A stretch of 64,000 bases of DNA, taken from the NCBI GenBank assembly GCA_040219135.1, contig JAVJTA010000021.1:124001-188000 (forward strand), written 5' to 3'. Numbering within the stretch: the stretch's first letter is position 1; the number at the start of each line of letters is the position of its first letter. The notes under the pieces were generated by a model, which saw only the letters and a list, made by a program, of their open reading frames with translations, did not search any database and was not told the DNA's origin. The position numbers were made by a program, and so were the translations under genes. Source of the stretch: UBA7803 sp040219135. GTDB taxonomy: Bacteria; Pseudomonadota; Gammaproteobacteria; Pseudomonadales; Azotimanducaceae. Shown one piece after another: positions 25,609 to 35,057 of the stretch.

Positions 25609-26268
25609 ATGGCCGTCACCTCCGCCGAGTTCTGGGACCGAATCGCCCCCGACTACAGTGAGCGGCCCATCGCCGACACCGAGAGTTACGCCCGCAAGCT
25701 GGCCGCGACCCAGGCGCTGATGCGACCGGACATGACCGTGCTGGAGTTCGGCTGCGGAACCGGCTCGACGGCGCTGGCCCACGCCTCGTACGTGGCCCGC
25801 ATCGACGCCACCGACGTCTCAGCCGCCATGATCGGCATCGGCCGCGAGAAAGCCGCGACCGCCGGAGTCGGCAACGTGACGTTCCGGCAGTCTGGCGTGG
25901 AGGATTTCGCCGCGCCCGACGGCGCCTACGATATGGTCCTGGCGCTCAACCTGATGCACCTGCTGCCGGATCGGGCCACGGCACTGACGAAGATCCACCG
26001 GCTGCTGAAGCCCGGCGGTCTGTTCGTCTCCAGCACCGTGTGCCTGGCGGATCGACTGTGGTTCCTGCGGCCAGTGATCCCGGTGCTGCAATGGCTCGGC
26101 AAGGCGCCATACGTGAGTTTCGCAAAGTCAGGCGCCGTGCTCCGCGAGATCGAGGACGCCGGATTCGTGCCCCGAGAACACTGGACCCGCGGCCGCGCGG
26201 ACAGTCTGTTCGTCATCGCGGAGAAGCGGTCTCTCAGCTCCACCGGCTCGTCAGCTGCCGCCAGCTGA
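25609..26268 (+). CDS. Class I SAM-dependent methyltransferase
   Basis: 219 aa from the ATG at 25609; an ATG 15 bases earlier (25594) would add MRVRP. Motif I is LEFGCGTGSTAL (45-56), and the acidic motif II lies in RIDATDVSAAMI. Then come DMVLALNLMHLLPD and LLKPGGLFVSST, typical of Methyltransf_11/25. Substrate unknown. It diverges from LysR, its probable regulator. A decayed partial copy of the same gene type lies at 42842-43030, so a duplication or two acquisitions took place in this region. Confidence 0.88.
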   Translation: MAVTSAEFWDRIAPDYSERPIADTESYARKLAATQALMRPDMTVLEFGCGTGSTALAHASYVARIDATDVSAAMIGIGREKAATAGVGNVTFRQSGVEDFAAPDGAYDMVLALNLMHLLPDRATALTKIHRLLKPGGLFVSSTVCLADRLWFLRPVIPVLQWLGKAPYVSFAKSGAVLREIEDAGFVPREHWTRGRADSLFVIAEKRSLSSTGSSAAAS

Positions 26269-26335
26269 ACGCGGGCTCCCAGCGCACCGTCGACATCGCC
26301 GCGGGTCCGCGCTCACGTTGGTCCCACGGCGGGCG

Positions 26336-27334
26336 CTACTGCTCACCCCGCGGCATGGCCCGGCGCACGGCGGGATCGAAGCTGCTCGCCACCCACTCGC
26401 CCTGAGCCGTGTTCCAGTGCGAGAAGAAAAGCCTGATCGCGGGGTCGGGGTGCAGCGCAAGGCGCTCGGGGAACAGGTTCCAGTCGGTGAGTACGGGTGA
26501 CGGCGGGCGCATGTAGCGGTCCGTCGTCGGCAGGCTGCTGCGCAGCCAGCCGCCGCGGGCGTAGTACTGGTGCCAGGTGCGCCGCATGCGTTCGCCGTCG
26601 CCGTCGAGTCGGGTGTGGAAAATCGCCGTGTCGTAGAGCACGCAGGTTCCGGCAGGACCGTATATGGGCACCTCCGAGTAATGCTCACCGAGGCCGGCCT
26701 GTGCCTCGGCGAGGGTCTCGAAACGGTTACTGCGCGGCACGACGCAGAAGGCCGGCGCGCCGCGCTCCACGTCGCTCAGATAATGGATCGCGCACAGCCA
26801 GTCGCAGGGCATGTACGGATCGCGCGTCAGGCGGTCGGCGACGACGGCGTCATGGTGAAAGTTCATCGCGCCGATGCCCGCACCGGCCGGCGTCTCGCGG
26901 AGATTGAACTCGGAGAAGCGCACCCGCTCCTCGCCGCCAAGCAGGCGCGCCACCACCGGGAACGAGCGCGGGTGGCGCGTGTAGCGATCGAGCTCGGGAT
27001 GATCGAGCAGCGGCTGGGAGTAGATCAGGCCCTGATTGCGGTGGTGCGGCTTGCGCCGGCCGGCAAGGCCCCAAGCCTCCGGCCGCTCGGCCTGAGTGCG
27101 GGCGCAGAAGGCGTTGAGGTGGTCAAGCTCGCGCTCGTCGAGGCAGTTCGCCAGCACAACGAACCCTTCGCGCTCGAAATGAGCACACGCCGCGTCGATC
27201 TCGCCTGCGGGATCGAAAGCACGCGCCGGCTCACGGCTCACGTGCCCGAATCCCTGACGGGCACGCAGCGGGTCACCGCTCGTATTCGGCTGCTGGGTCA
27301 ATCGCACCCGCGGATGCTGGATGTCCTCGACCAA
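26336..27334 (-). CDS. Phytanoyl-CoA dioxygenase (PhyH) family Fe(II)/2-oxoglutarate oxygenase
   Basis: 332 aa. The facial triad is seen as His160-x-Asp162 (FHHDAVV) and His240 (IFHTRLDG), with an arginine cluster ten residues later (ERMRRTW) to bind 2-oxoglutarate. The first ~45 residues before FEREGFVVL are poorly conserved, and the start at 27334 may be too early. Hydroxylates an unknown small molecule or lipid. It stands alone between a convergent methyltransferase and a Lon-domain protein that precedes it on the same strand. Confidence 0.85.
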   Translation of the reverse strand: MVEDIQHPRVRLTQQPNTSGDPLRARQGFGHVSREPARAFDPAGEIDAACAHFEREGFVVLANCLDERELDHLNAFCARTQAERPEAWGLAGRRKPHHRNQGLIYSQPLLDHPELDRYTRHPRSFPVVARLLGGEERVRFSEFNLRETPAGAGIGAMNFHHDAVVADRLTRDPYMPCDWLCAIHYLSDVERGAPAFCVVPRSNRFETLAEAQAGLGEHYSEVPIYGPAGTCVLYDTAIFHTRLDGDGERMRRTWHQYYARGGWLRSSLPTTDRYMRPPSPVLTDWNLFPERLALHPDPAIRLFFSHWNTAQGEWVASSFDPAVRRAMPRGEQ

Positions 27335-27425
27335 GACCGCGCCCTCTCTTCGGCGCAGCGTCGGCTGCGGTGCAACCAGTATGCCGCCGAAGCGTGCCGT
27401 CGCCCACCCACCTTGCGGCAGGCGT

Positions 27426-28076
27426 TCAGGTCTGACGCAGAACCGACCAGATCGTTTCGAGGCGCGCGGTCGGGCTGCGCTCCTCGAGGATGGTCTGCAT
27501 GAGGTCGGCGTCGAAGCGCAGGTACTGAAAGATCCGGAAACTGTAGTCGCCGGCGCTCAATGTCGTCCAGGGAGGTGCCGCCATCGCGCGCGCCAGGTCG
27601 GGGTTGTGATCGCGCATGATCTCGACGAGTTTCTCGTTGATGCTCGCCCGCAGGTCGCCGACATCGGCATCTGTTTCCACCGTGTCCTCGAGCCGCCGGC
27701 AGGAAACGATCCGGTACGGAAGCGATTGCCGTTCTTCGACAAGCACCAGACGCTCGCTGATACGGACGCGCGCAAGGATGCGGCCGTCGCGGGTGGTGTC
27801 TACGATCTCGCAGCGACCGGCGGAGAACACGTGCTGTGGCTTGTAGGTGGCTTGATTGGAACTCAGGGCCTGCTCCAGCGACTCCTGCCGGCCCGGGTCG
27901 TGAATCGTCTTCAGCACGTGGCTGACGCCCAGCATCCGGTCGTCGCGCACGCAGTCCTGAACCATCTGCCGGTAGCGCGGCTCGAAGACGTGCAGAGGGA
28001 CGACGGTTCCCGGGAAGGCCACGAGGTTCGGAATCGGGAACAGAGCGACGTCCGGCATTGGAGCGGGAGCTTCCAT
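27426..28076 (-). CDS. LON peptidase N-terminal substrate-binding domain protein
   Basis: 216 aa, consisting only of the Lon N-terminal domain without ATPase or protease parts. The start LFPIPNLVAFPGTVVPLHVFEPRY is a close match to the PUA-like Lon_sub_bdg beginning, and a helical section follows. Such stand-alone domains are common in proteobacteria; their job is unproved. It precedes the PhyH gene by about 90 bases on the same strand. Confidence 0.88.
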   Translation of the reverse strand: MEAPAPMPDVALFPIPNLVAFPGTVVPLHVFEPRYRQMVQDCVRDDRMLGVSHVLKTIHDPGRQESLEQALSSNQATYKPQHVFSAGRCEIVDTTRDGRILARVRISERLVLVEERQSLPYRIVSCRRLEDTVETDADVGDLRASINEKLVEIMRDHNPDLARAMAAPPWTTLSAGDYSFRIFQYLRFDADLMQTILEERSPTARLETIWSVLRQT

Positions 28077-28379
28077 TGCGCGATTAGTCCACGGAATCGA
28101 TCAACGAGGCGTGAAACTCCCCCGCGCTGAAGAGCAGCAAACCCACCGATAAGCTCTCCCTTTAACCCGGAAGAATCGAAAGCCTGAAGCCACACCCTGG
28201 AGCCGACACATCCAACCCGACGCTCTGGATGCTCGGCGCCTCCGCCATTGCGCTTGGCGTGTTCCAACGCCTGACCTCCTGCGGCCTGCTGGGAACGTTC
28301 ATGAGCGTGATCGCCCGAGCCTGCGATATCCTGATACTCGCCGCCGTTTCCTAAGAGCAACGATGAGGACTGGAAATTC
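28077..28379. other. Intergenic stretch, no clear gene
   Basis: It holds the promoter side of the leftward Lon-domain gene and of the rightward gene at 28380. One short hydrophobic frame on the plus strand, 28229-28354 (41 codons, starting MLGASAIALG), could encode a small membrane peptide, but it has no convincing SD and I do not call it. No repeat or palindrome of note. Confidence 0.5.
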
Positions 28380-29069
28380 ATGATGAGTGAAGCTGCATCG
28401 GACCGACGGGGGTACACGGGGAAGCAGGTGCTCCTGTTCGTCCTGATCACCGTCGTGCTGGTCGCCGGGCTGACTTTCTGGTTTCTCCGAACCTACGTCT
28501 ACGCTTCTCCGTTCGAGCCGGTCAACCTGTCGCAGAAGGATCAGCGCAAGCTGGACGAAAAGCTGCTGACTCTCGGACTCAATCCGGTGGACCTGCTGCC
28601 GAACGCACAAAGGGCTCCGGACCGTTTCGACGAGACGGGGCGGCTGATTGCCGAGAAGTACGCAGAGGACCCCGGGAACCGAGCCGTCCGCCTGACGGAG
28701 AAGGAGCTGAACGCCCTCGTCGCCAGCAGCCCGGAGATGGCGCGCCGTTTCGCCATCGACCTGTCCGAAAGCCTTGCCAGCGCCAAACTGCTCATTCCAA
28801 TGGACCCGGAGTTTCCAGTCCTCGGAGGCAAGACCATCCGGGTGACCGCCGGCCTGGAGCTCGACTACCGGGACCAGAATCCCGTGGTCATCCTGCGCGG
28901 GGTCAGCGTCATGGGTGTACCCGTTCCCAACGCCTGGCTGGGCAACCTGAAGAACGTCGACCTCGTCCGGGAATTCGGCGGCAGACCGGGATTCTGGAAG
29001 AGCTTCGCGGCGGGCGTGGACACCATGGCGATAGAGGACGGCAGGCTGCTGATCGAGCTCAAGGAGTAG
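28380..29069 (+). CDS. Single-pass membrane-anchored protein of unknown function
   Basis: 229 aa. One membrane helix lies at about 16-36 (VLLFVLITVVLVAGLTFWFL), followed by an extracytoplasmic domain with a conserved look: LTEKELNALVASSPEMARRF, FPVLGGKTIRV, VMGVPVPNAWLG and a C-terminal VEDGRL-like strand (AIEDGRLLIELKE). The pattern recalls a widespread family of conserved proteobacterial anchored proteins of unknown function. It is transcribed ahead of the TIR-TPR gene with 115 bases between, so it may or may not be cotranscribed. Confidence 0.75.
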   Translation: MMSEAASDRRGYTGKQVLLFVLITVVLVAGLTFWFLRTYVYASPFEPVNLSQKDQRKLDEKLLTLGLNPVDLLPNAQRAPDRFDETGRLIAEKYAEDPGNRAVRLTEKELNALVASSPEMARRFAIDLSESLASAKLLIPMDPEFPVLGGKTIRVTAGLELDYRDQNPVVILRGVSVMGVPVPNAWLGNLKNVDLVREFGGRPGFWKSFAAGVDTMAIEDGRLLIELKE

Positions 29070-29184
29070 GCAGTCATGACCATGCGACCCACGTTCATCG
29101 GGATGGCATGTTGGATTGCCTCGGTTGACCAGGCTATCGCCCGGTGCTAGAAGAGCGTGAGACCCCAGGTCTGGTGGTCGTCAC

Positions 29185-31236
29185 ATGTCGGACATCTTCC
29201 TGAGCTACGCGAGCCAGGACGTGGAACGGGTCCGCGGCATCGTGGTCGCGCTCGAAGCCGAGGGATGGTCCGTCTGGTGGGACCGGGTGTTAAAACCGGG
29301 CGAAACGTGGCCAAGCGTCATCGAGCGACAGCTCAAGCGGGCCCGCTGCGTCGTCGTCGCCTGGTCCGAAGCCGCCATCCGATCTCCCTGGGTACGACTG
29401 GAAGCCAACAAGGCCCGCGAGCGGTGCATCCTCGTTCCCTGTCTGCTCGAAGACGTTCACATCCCGCCCGAGTTCGGCTCCGTGCAGGTGGTTTCCCTGC
29501 ACGACGCCCCCGAGACCGGCACGGCGGCGCTGGTCGACGGGGTGCGCGCCCGGCTCCACAGCCGCAAGGTTCGACGGTTGCTGGGTGCCGCCGCCGTGGG
29601 TGCGCTCGTGATGCTTGCAGGCCTCGCCGGCACCTGCCTGACCAGCAATCAGTGCACGCGATGGCAGACCCCCGACGTGCCGGAGCGCAGCCTTGCCATA
29701 CTTCAGTTCGACAACGCGCTCGAAGACCCGCCGCTTGCTGAGATCGCCGACGTGTTCGTCGACGAGCTCCGCGAGACCCTGGCCGAGGTCGACCAACAAC
29801 CCGTTGCGGCCCGGTCCGCCACCCGGGCACTTCCAGCCGCACTGACGCCCTGGGAGATCGGCGAGCGCCTGCGGGTACGCTGGCTGGTCGCCGGATCCAT
29901 TTCCGGTGCGCGGGATCAGATCGAGATCGCCGTAGAGCTGATCGACGCGGCCAGCGGCTATCTGCGCGAATCGAGACGCTACGTCGCCGTGGCCGCCGAT
30001 CTCGAACGGCTGCGTCGGGACATCGCGAGCGACGTGCTCGCCACGCTCGGTGTTCGCAACGGCCTCGGCATTTCTCCGCTACCAGCGACTTCCCAGGCAA
30101 CGAGCGAAGCCTATGTGCTGTATCTGCGCGGCAAGGCGATGCTCAGGCTGGGCCAGCTGGACGGAGCGGAGGACTTCTTCCATCAGGCCCAGACGCTCGA
30201 GCCCGGTTATGCTGAGGCGAAGGCCGGTCTCTGCAGGGTCTTTCTCACCCGATTCGAGGAGGGTCGCAACAACCAGGACTTCGACACCGCGAAGTCGCAC
30301 TGCACGCAGGCACTCGGCTCCGCGCACCGCTCGTCGGACGCCGGGCTCGCTCTGGGTGACCTGCACCTGCTCGCCGGCAACCTGGACCAAGCCGAGGCCA
30401 GCTTCACCGAGGCCCTCACCCTCAACACCTCGTCCGCGGAGGCATACATCGGCCTGGCCCGCATAGCTGGTGCCCGCAGCCAGAGGGAGAAAGCAGAGGG
30501 TCTGCTGAGACAGGCCATCCTCATGCAGCGAGGCTACTGGCGGCCCTACAACGAGCTCGGCATCTTTCTGCTGCAGCAGGGCCGCATCGAGCAAGCCCGC
30601 TCCAGCTTCGACCGGGCGCTGACGCTCGCACCGCGCGATGGCACGGTGCTGAACAATCTGGCCGTCACCTACCTGATGATCGGGGAGTTCGATCGGGCCA
30701 TCGACGCCTGGACCCGTACGCTGGAGCTGAACCCCAGCGCTGCCGCCTACGGCAATCTCGGCAGCGCTTACTACTGGTCCGGTGATCCGGAGAGGGCGAT
30801 GGCGATGTATGAGGAGGCCGTCCGCCTGCATCCGGAGGACTTCCGCTGGTGGAGCAGTCTGGGCGACGCGCAGCTGCTGCTCGCCCCGGACGCCGCACGG
30901 GCGTCGTTCGAGGAAGCGCTGGCACGGACGGAGGCGGAGCTGGCTGTCAATCCAGACAACGTGGACGTCCAGGTCGGTCGTGCACCGATCCTGGCGGCCC
31001 TCGGCCGCAAACAGGAGGCACGCGCCGTGCTGGAACGCGAGCGGGATCTCATCTCGCAGCGACCGGACATGGCTTACCTGGCGGCAGTGACCGCTGCCCG
31101 TCTTGGTGACGACAAGACCACGCTCCAGTATCTGGAAACGGCACGCAGCCTCGGCTACCCCGAGGCACTCATTCAGGCCGATTCCACGTTCGAGTTTCTG
31201 ACGCTCGGATCGGAAACGACGAAGCAACTGCATTGA
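29185..31236 (+). CDS. TIR domain - transmembrane - FlgO-like - TPR protein
   Basis: 683 aa. The TIR domain is at 1-115 (DIFLSYASQD at the start, SPWVRLEANK with Glu73 in the position of the NAD-cleaving glutamate of SARM1-type TIRs). One helix spans 132-151. A FlgO/adenylate-cyclase-associated-like alpha/beta domain at about 165-290 (SLAILQFDNALED, VRWLVAGSISG) precedes a TPR array at about 300-680. So a cytoplasmic TIR enzyme or adaptor is coupled through the membrane to an outside TPR solenoid. It heads a probable operon with a lipoprotein 12 bases downstream and a small protein after that. A role in envelope sensing with NAD turnover is inference. Confidence 0.9.
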   Translation: MSDIFLSYASQDVERVRGIVVALEAEGWSVWWDRVLKPGETWPSVIERQLKRARCVVVAWSEAAIRSPWVRLEANKARERCILVPCLLEDVHIPPEFGSVQVVSLHDAPETGTAALVDGVRARLHSRKVRRLLGAAAVGALVMLAGLAGTCLTSNQCTRWQTPDVPERSLAILQFDNALEDPPLAEIADVFVDELRETLAEVDQQPVAARSATRALPAALTPWEIGERLRVRWLVAGSISGARDQIEIAVELIDAASGYLRESRRYVAVAADLERLRRDIASDVLATLGVRNGLGISPLPATSQATSEAYVLYLRGKAMLRLGQLDGAEDFFHQAQTLEPGYAEAKAGLCRVFLTRFEEGRNNQDFDTAKSHCTQALGSAHRSSDAGLALGDLHLLAGNLDQAEASFTEALTLNTSSAEAYIGLARIAGARSQREKAEGLLRQAILMQRGYWRPYNELGIFLLQQGRIEQARSSFDRALTLAPRDGTVLNNLAVTYLMIGEFDRAIDAWTRTLELNPSAAAYGNLGSAYYWSGDPERAMAMYEEAVRLHPEDFRWWSSLGDAQLLLAPDAARASFEEALARTEAELAVNPDNVDVQVGRAPILAALGRKQEARAVLERERDLISQRPDMAYLAAVTAARLGDDKTTLQYLETARSLGYPEALIQADSTFEFLTLGSETTKQLH

Positions 31237-31248
31237 GAGGGAGCTACC

Positions 31249-31767
31249 ATGACCACTACCATGAACAACGCAACTGTCCCGGCTCTGTTGAGCCTGGCGC
31301 TGCTGCTGGGAGGCTGCACCACAGTCAACAGATCCAGCACCACGCTGAGCGGATATTCCAGCGTGCTCACGGCGTCCGAAATCCGCGCGGCCAACCTCGG
31401 CCCCTACCAGGACGATGTCTACCTCTTCTTCGACGAAAGTGGGTGTCCGAGGTTTGCGTACGTCGTTCTGCCACAGTGCAGAATGCCCATCGGCGATGCG
31501 ATCTGCCGCGGGGAGCTGAAGCAGGTGAAGTTCAAACAGATACGGCTGGGAGGTGGTCCGAGCGCCAGCTTTGGCATTACGTTCGATACCCCATCAGGAT
31601 TCGACCCCTGCAGCCCTTCGATCGGCGGCAGCCATCCCGGCACAAAGATCTGCAAGATCGCGCCTGCATCGAGCTGGCCGGTGGCTGACATGGATCTGAT
31701 CATCAAGTACAACGTCACGACTCCTGAGGGGTGCAGTCTGGATCCGTATCTGGTGCTGACGCGCTGA
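31249..31767 (+). CDS. Hypothetical lipoprotein linked to TIR-TPR gene
   Basis: 172 aa. The signal peptide ends in a lipobox (LLLGGC, Cys23). The mature part has scattered cysteines and no family I recognise; segments such as LGPYQDDVYLFFDESGCPRF and LIIKYNVTTPEGCSLDP look like a beta-rich globular domain. It lies 12 bases after the TIR-TPR stop and is almost certainly cotranscribed. In the envelope it could meet the TPR part of the TIR protein. Confidence 0.75.
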   Translation: MTTTMNNATVPALLSLALLLGGCTTVNRSSTTLSGYSSVLTASEIRAANLGPYQDDVYLFFDESGCPRFAYVVLPQCRMPIGDAICRGELKQVKFKQIRLGGGPSASFGITFDTPSGFDPCSPSIGGSHPGTKICKIAPASSWPVADMDLIIKYNVTTPEGCSLDPYLVLTR

Positions 31768-31782
31768 ACCCCCACAACACGG

Positions 31783-32112
31783 ATGGAGGAGCGTTCGCCC
31801 GTCAGTGTGGTCAACGACGGCGAGCAGGATCCGAGCCGTCCCGGTCACCGGCGCGGTGCCGAGATGGACAACTACATTCGGCTGGACGGCAGCTCGAACA
31901 GCGCTTTCCAGCTGAAGGAAGCCACGTGGAAACCGAACTTTGCCGACCCATCCGACATGCACATCCAGGCGAAGAACAACAATCGCATCGAGATCGTGGA
32001 CGACGGGACGCAGGACAACGAAGTTGGTTGCTATACCGTGATTACGAATCCGAAGAACGCCGCCACGCCGGACATCTACTGTGATCCTTCCATTTCCAAC
32101 CAGTGGAACTGA
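31783..32112 (+). CDS. Small hypothetical protein, third gene of TIR operon
   Basis: 109 aa from the ATG at 31783; an in-frame ATG at 31864 (MDNYIRLDG) would give 82 aa and is an equally fair choice. It has a polar beta-rich look with two cysteines (EVGCYTVIT, DIYCDPS) and no signal peptide or known family. It lies 15 bases after the lipoprotein gene and ends 12 bases before the convergent second TIR gene. Function unknown. Confidence 0.55.
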   Translation: MEERSPVSVVNDGEQDPSRPGHRRGAEMDNYIRLDGSSNSAFQLKEATWKPNFADPSDMHIQAKNNNRIEIVDDGTQDNEVGCYTVITNPKNAATPDIYCDPSISNQWN

Positions 32113-32124
32113 ACACTAGGGAAC

Positions 32125-34188
32125 CTAGCGCAGAAACGTGCCGTCCGGGCTGACGAATTCCGGATCGCGGAACCCGAGCGAGTGCAGCCGCTGGCCGATC
32201 TCCCGGGCCTTCCCGACGGCGTCGCCCATCTGGTGGTAGGCGCTGTGGAGAAGCGCCTGACTGCCGAGGGGCAGCGTCTCGTGATCCGCATCCAGCAGCG
32301 ATACGACGCGTGCCATGTATTCCGCAGATACCGCATTCGTTTCCGGATGTGACCGGCCGATGAGAAACAGCGCTTCGGCGAGCAGGTGGCGAAACGCGAC
32401 GATCTCCGGATGAGTCGCCGTCAACGCCTCGAGTTCCGTTGCCGCAGCGTCCAGCCGTTGCCGGGCCAGCTCGTCCTGGCCATGGGCCACGAGCAGTTTC
32501 GCGCGCTGCAGGTCCAGCGCGACGAGTATCTGCCGCCAGTGAAGAACATCGTCTCCCTTCGTATCGAGACGTCCGGCAAGGCCGTTCGCCCGCTCCAGAA
32601 CACGATCCGCCGAAGACAGTTCCCCGGCAAGGGTCAGCGCCTCCATCAGATGACCATAAACCGATGTCGTCTGAGCCAGCACCCACTGGTCATCGGGCTC
32701 CAACCTGAGCAATGCATCGCCGTAGCTCGCCGCCGACTCCAGGTCCTCGATGGCCGCCGCTGAATCTCCACGAAACATCTGCAGCTCGGCCATGGTGTGA
32801 TAGGACACGATCAGCTGCCGGTTGACACCCTGATTGCCCGGATCCCGAGCCAGAATTTCCCGATAGAGATTGATCTCGGCCATGCGATGAGTGCGCGCCT
32901 CATCCAGAGGACCCGTCACGCGATAGGCATCGGAGAGCCAGGCATGTGCCTGGGCACTCAGCCGGACCCACTCGGACTGCGTCGGTTCGATGTCCGACAG
33001 ATCGCTGAACACATCCAGCGACTCCTCGAAGTACCCGGCCGCATCGGCGGGGTCACCGCGCTCGAGCGTGTAGACACCCAGGTTCAGGCTCGCGTGACCC
33101 ACCTCGGCTCGCCACGCGGGGTTGTCTGAGTCCAGCAGCTGCAGCCTTTGGGCGAGCCTGAGATACTCCTCGAAGGCGGCTTTCGCGGGTTTGTCATTGC
33201 CGAGTCGCCAGTCCAGATAGCCGGCCCAGAATACGGACTGGGCTTGATCGAAGATGCGCTCGCCGTCATCGGGCGATCTCTGCAGCAGCTCGCCCGTCGC
33301 GCGGAAAGCCTCTTCAAATGCGGTTCGCGCGTTCTCGATGTCGCCTTTGCGTTCTGCCACCTCGCCCAGCAGGTGGAATGCCCGGGCGCGGCGTCCGAGA
33401 GAGTCTTCGTTCAGATCCGCCAGGCTCGCCTTTGCGTAATAGGCAATCGTCTTTTCGCCCACGGCGTCCAGCACGTCCAGCCGGCCGACCGCGTCCAGAC
33501 GACCGCGCAGGTCGCTGAGCATGAACTCGATGAGGTCTTCCGCTTCAGCCCGCCGAAGCTGTTCCTCGTGGCGCGCATCCAGCGTGATCAGCGCCAACCC
33601 GCCCAGCGCCAGCATGCCGCTGAACGATGCAACGCTGACGGTAAGGAGGGTTCGTTGGCGGCGCTGAGCCTCGCGTTGCACGATCTCGTCGAGGCCGACC
33701 CCGAGCAATCCCGCGACGACCTTGAGTTTCGCCAGACGTGGGCCATCCGCGTCCGGACGCAGATCGGCAGCGATGGGCTCATCATCGAGTTCCAGCGCCG
33801 GGGGGAAACACTCCCGGTCAGCAGTCTCAGCGCTGGAGGCGCCATGCGGCACCCCATCTGTGATGACGCACAACACGTGACGCCGTCCCCGCAGACGTCT
33901 GAATTCCTCAATCTCCCTGTTCACCCACTCGGATCGGCGTGCTGCTGGAGAGCAGATCACGATCAGGAACTCGGACTGCGACAACGCCTGCCTGATGGTG
34001 TCGGACAGATCACTTCCGGCCGGCAGCTCGTCCCGATCACGGAAGAACGTTCCGAGCCTGCGCACTCCGGAGCGTCGGGCGATACGCCCCGGCACCCGGT
34101 AGGATTCGAGCTGCCGCTGCAACCACGCTGCCTGCTTGCCGTCCGCGTGGCTGTAGCTGATGAATGCTCGGTAGCGGAAGTCACTCAT
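32125..34188 (-). CDS. TIR domain - transmembrane - TPR protein (second copy type)
   Basis: 687 aa from the ATG at 34188 (MSDFRYRAFISYSH). The TIR_2-type domain is at 1-165, with FISYSHADGKQAAW, a FRDRDELPAGSDLS loop and SEWVNREIEEF carrying Glu92 at the putative NADase position. A single helix spans 180-202, then a region with AEAEDLIEFMLSDLRG as in caspase/TIR-TPR sensor proteins and a long TPR array to the end. It shares architecture but little close sequence with the TIR protein at 29185, and the two are convergent, tail to tail. Together they suggest a paired membrane signalling set. Confidence 0.9.
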   Translation of the reverse strand: MSDFRYRAFISYSHADGKQAAWLQRQLESYRVPGRIARRSGVRRLGTFFRDRDELPAGSDLSDTIRQALSQSEFLIVICSPAARRSEWVNREIEEFRRLRGRRHVLCVITDGVPHGASSAETADRECFPPALELDDEPIAADLRPDADGPRLAKLKVVAGLLGVGLDEIVQREAQRRQRTLLTVSVASFSGMLALGGLALITLDARHEEQLRRAEAEDLIEFMLSDLRGRLDAVGRLDVLDAVGEKTIAYYAKASLADLNEDSLGRRARAFHLLGEVAERKGDIENARTAFEEAFRATGELLQRSPDDGERIFDQAQSVFWAGYLDWRLGNDKPAKAAFEEYLRLAQRLQLLDSDNPAWRAEVGHASLNLGVYTLERGDPADAAGYFEESLDVFSDLSDIEPTQSEWVRLSAQAHAWLSDAYRVTGPLDEARTHRMAEINLYREILARDPGNQGVNRQLIVSYHTMAELQMFRGDSAAAIEDLESAASYGDALLRLEPDDQWVLAQTTSVYGHLMEALTLAGELSSADRVLERANGLAGRLDTKGDDVLHWRQILVALDLQRAKLLVAHGQDELARQRLDAAATELEALTATHPEIVAFRHLLAEALFLIGRSHPETNAVSAEYMARVVSLLDADHETLPLGSQALLHSAYHQMGDAVGKAREIGQRLHSLGFRDPEFVSPDGTFLR

Positions 34189-34424
34189 GGGGTCGGGCCA
34201 CCAAGCGGCATGCCATTGGGTTCCCTCTTGTGTGATCCGTCGAAAACCAACGCATGGTATTTCCTTCAGCCAGGCGTGTGAAAGGCCCCTTTGCCGATCG
34301 GCACTTGCGATGGCTCGAGCGAGGGAGATGCCACAAGGACACGCCGGCATTGATCGCAGCCCCCTTTCACGGAACGTTGACCCATCGCCCAGCAGCATGC
34401 CCTGTCATTGATTCGAGATTTGCC

Positions 34425-35045
34425 ATGTTCGCTGGTCCCCTCGTTTTCCTGATCATGTTCCTGCTCGCGGGTTGCGCTCCGGCTTCGGAGGATGCCCGGG
34501 CGTCGGCCGCTGTGGCCTCGTCCCTGGAGACGTCCGCGGCGGAGGCCCCAACCGACGCCACCGGTGGCGCGAGTCTTCTAGACTTCCGTGCCCAGCGGCT
34601 GCGTGCCGATGACGTCATCGACTTCCAGAGTGCCTACGGTGGCCAGACCCTCCTCGTGGTCAACACGGCAAGCCGCTGCGGGTTCACTTCCCAGTTTGGC
34701 GACCTGGAAGCCCTGTATCAGAAGTACAAGGAACGCGGCCTCAAAGTCGTCGGCTTTCCATCGAACGACTTCCGCCAGGAACTTGCCGACGCCGACGCCA
34801 TCGCCGAAGTCTGCTACGTGAACTACGGCGTCACCTTCGACATGGTCGCCGAAAGTGGCGTTCGGGCGCCCGCCGCCAACCCGTTTTTCCAGCGCCTGGC
34901 CGCCGCCACGGGGCAACCACCGTCCTGGAACTTCAACAAGTACCTCGTCACCGCAGGCGGAGACGTCCGGCACTTTCCCTCGTCCACCACACCCCTCGGC
35001 AGCGATCTGGAGCGGGCCATCGCCGCAGCAGTCGGCAACGGCTGA
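34425..35045 (+). CDS. Glutathione peroxidase-like lipoprotein
   Basis: 206 aa from the ATG at 34425; the signal ends in a lipobox (FLLAGC, Cys17), unusual for a GPx. The thioredoxin-fold core begins at about residue 52 with ASRCGFTSQF (peroxidatic Cys85), followed by GFPSNDF in place of the common GFPCNQF and a conserved WNFNKYLV Trp/Asn segment. It probably reduces lipid or organic peroxides at the membrane with a thioredoxin- or glutathione-like partner. Longer upstream in-frame starts exist but would bury the lipobox. It is convergent with a HAD hydrolase gene 12 bases downstream. Confidence 0.88.
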   Translation: MFAGPLVFLIMFLLAGCAPASEDARASAAVASSLETSAAEAPTDATGGASLLDFRAQRLRADDVIDFQSAYGGQTLLVVNTASRCGFTSQFGDLEALYQKYKERGLKVVGFPSNDFRQELADADAIAEVCYVNYGVTFDMVAESGVRAPAANPFFQRLAAATGQPPSWNFNKYLVTAGGDVRHFPSSTTPLGSDLERAIAAAVGNG

Positions 35046-35057
35046 GCGGCGCCTCGG

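Noticed and set aside
28229..28354. 41-codon hydrophobic frame
   Set aside because: No SD, no homology recognised and within a normal intergenic gap; mentioned but not called.
29185..34188. Thoeris or other named TIR defence system
   Set aside because: No ThsA/SIR2/SMODS partner lies nearby and both TIR proteins are membrane TPR fusions, so the name is not justified.
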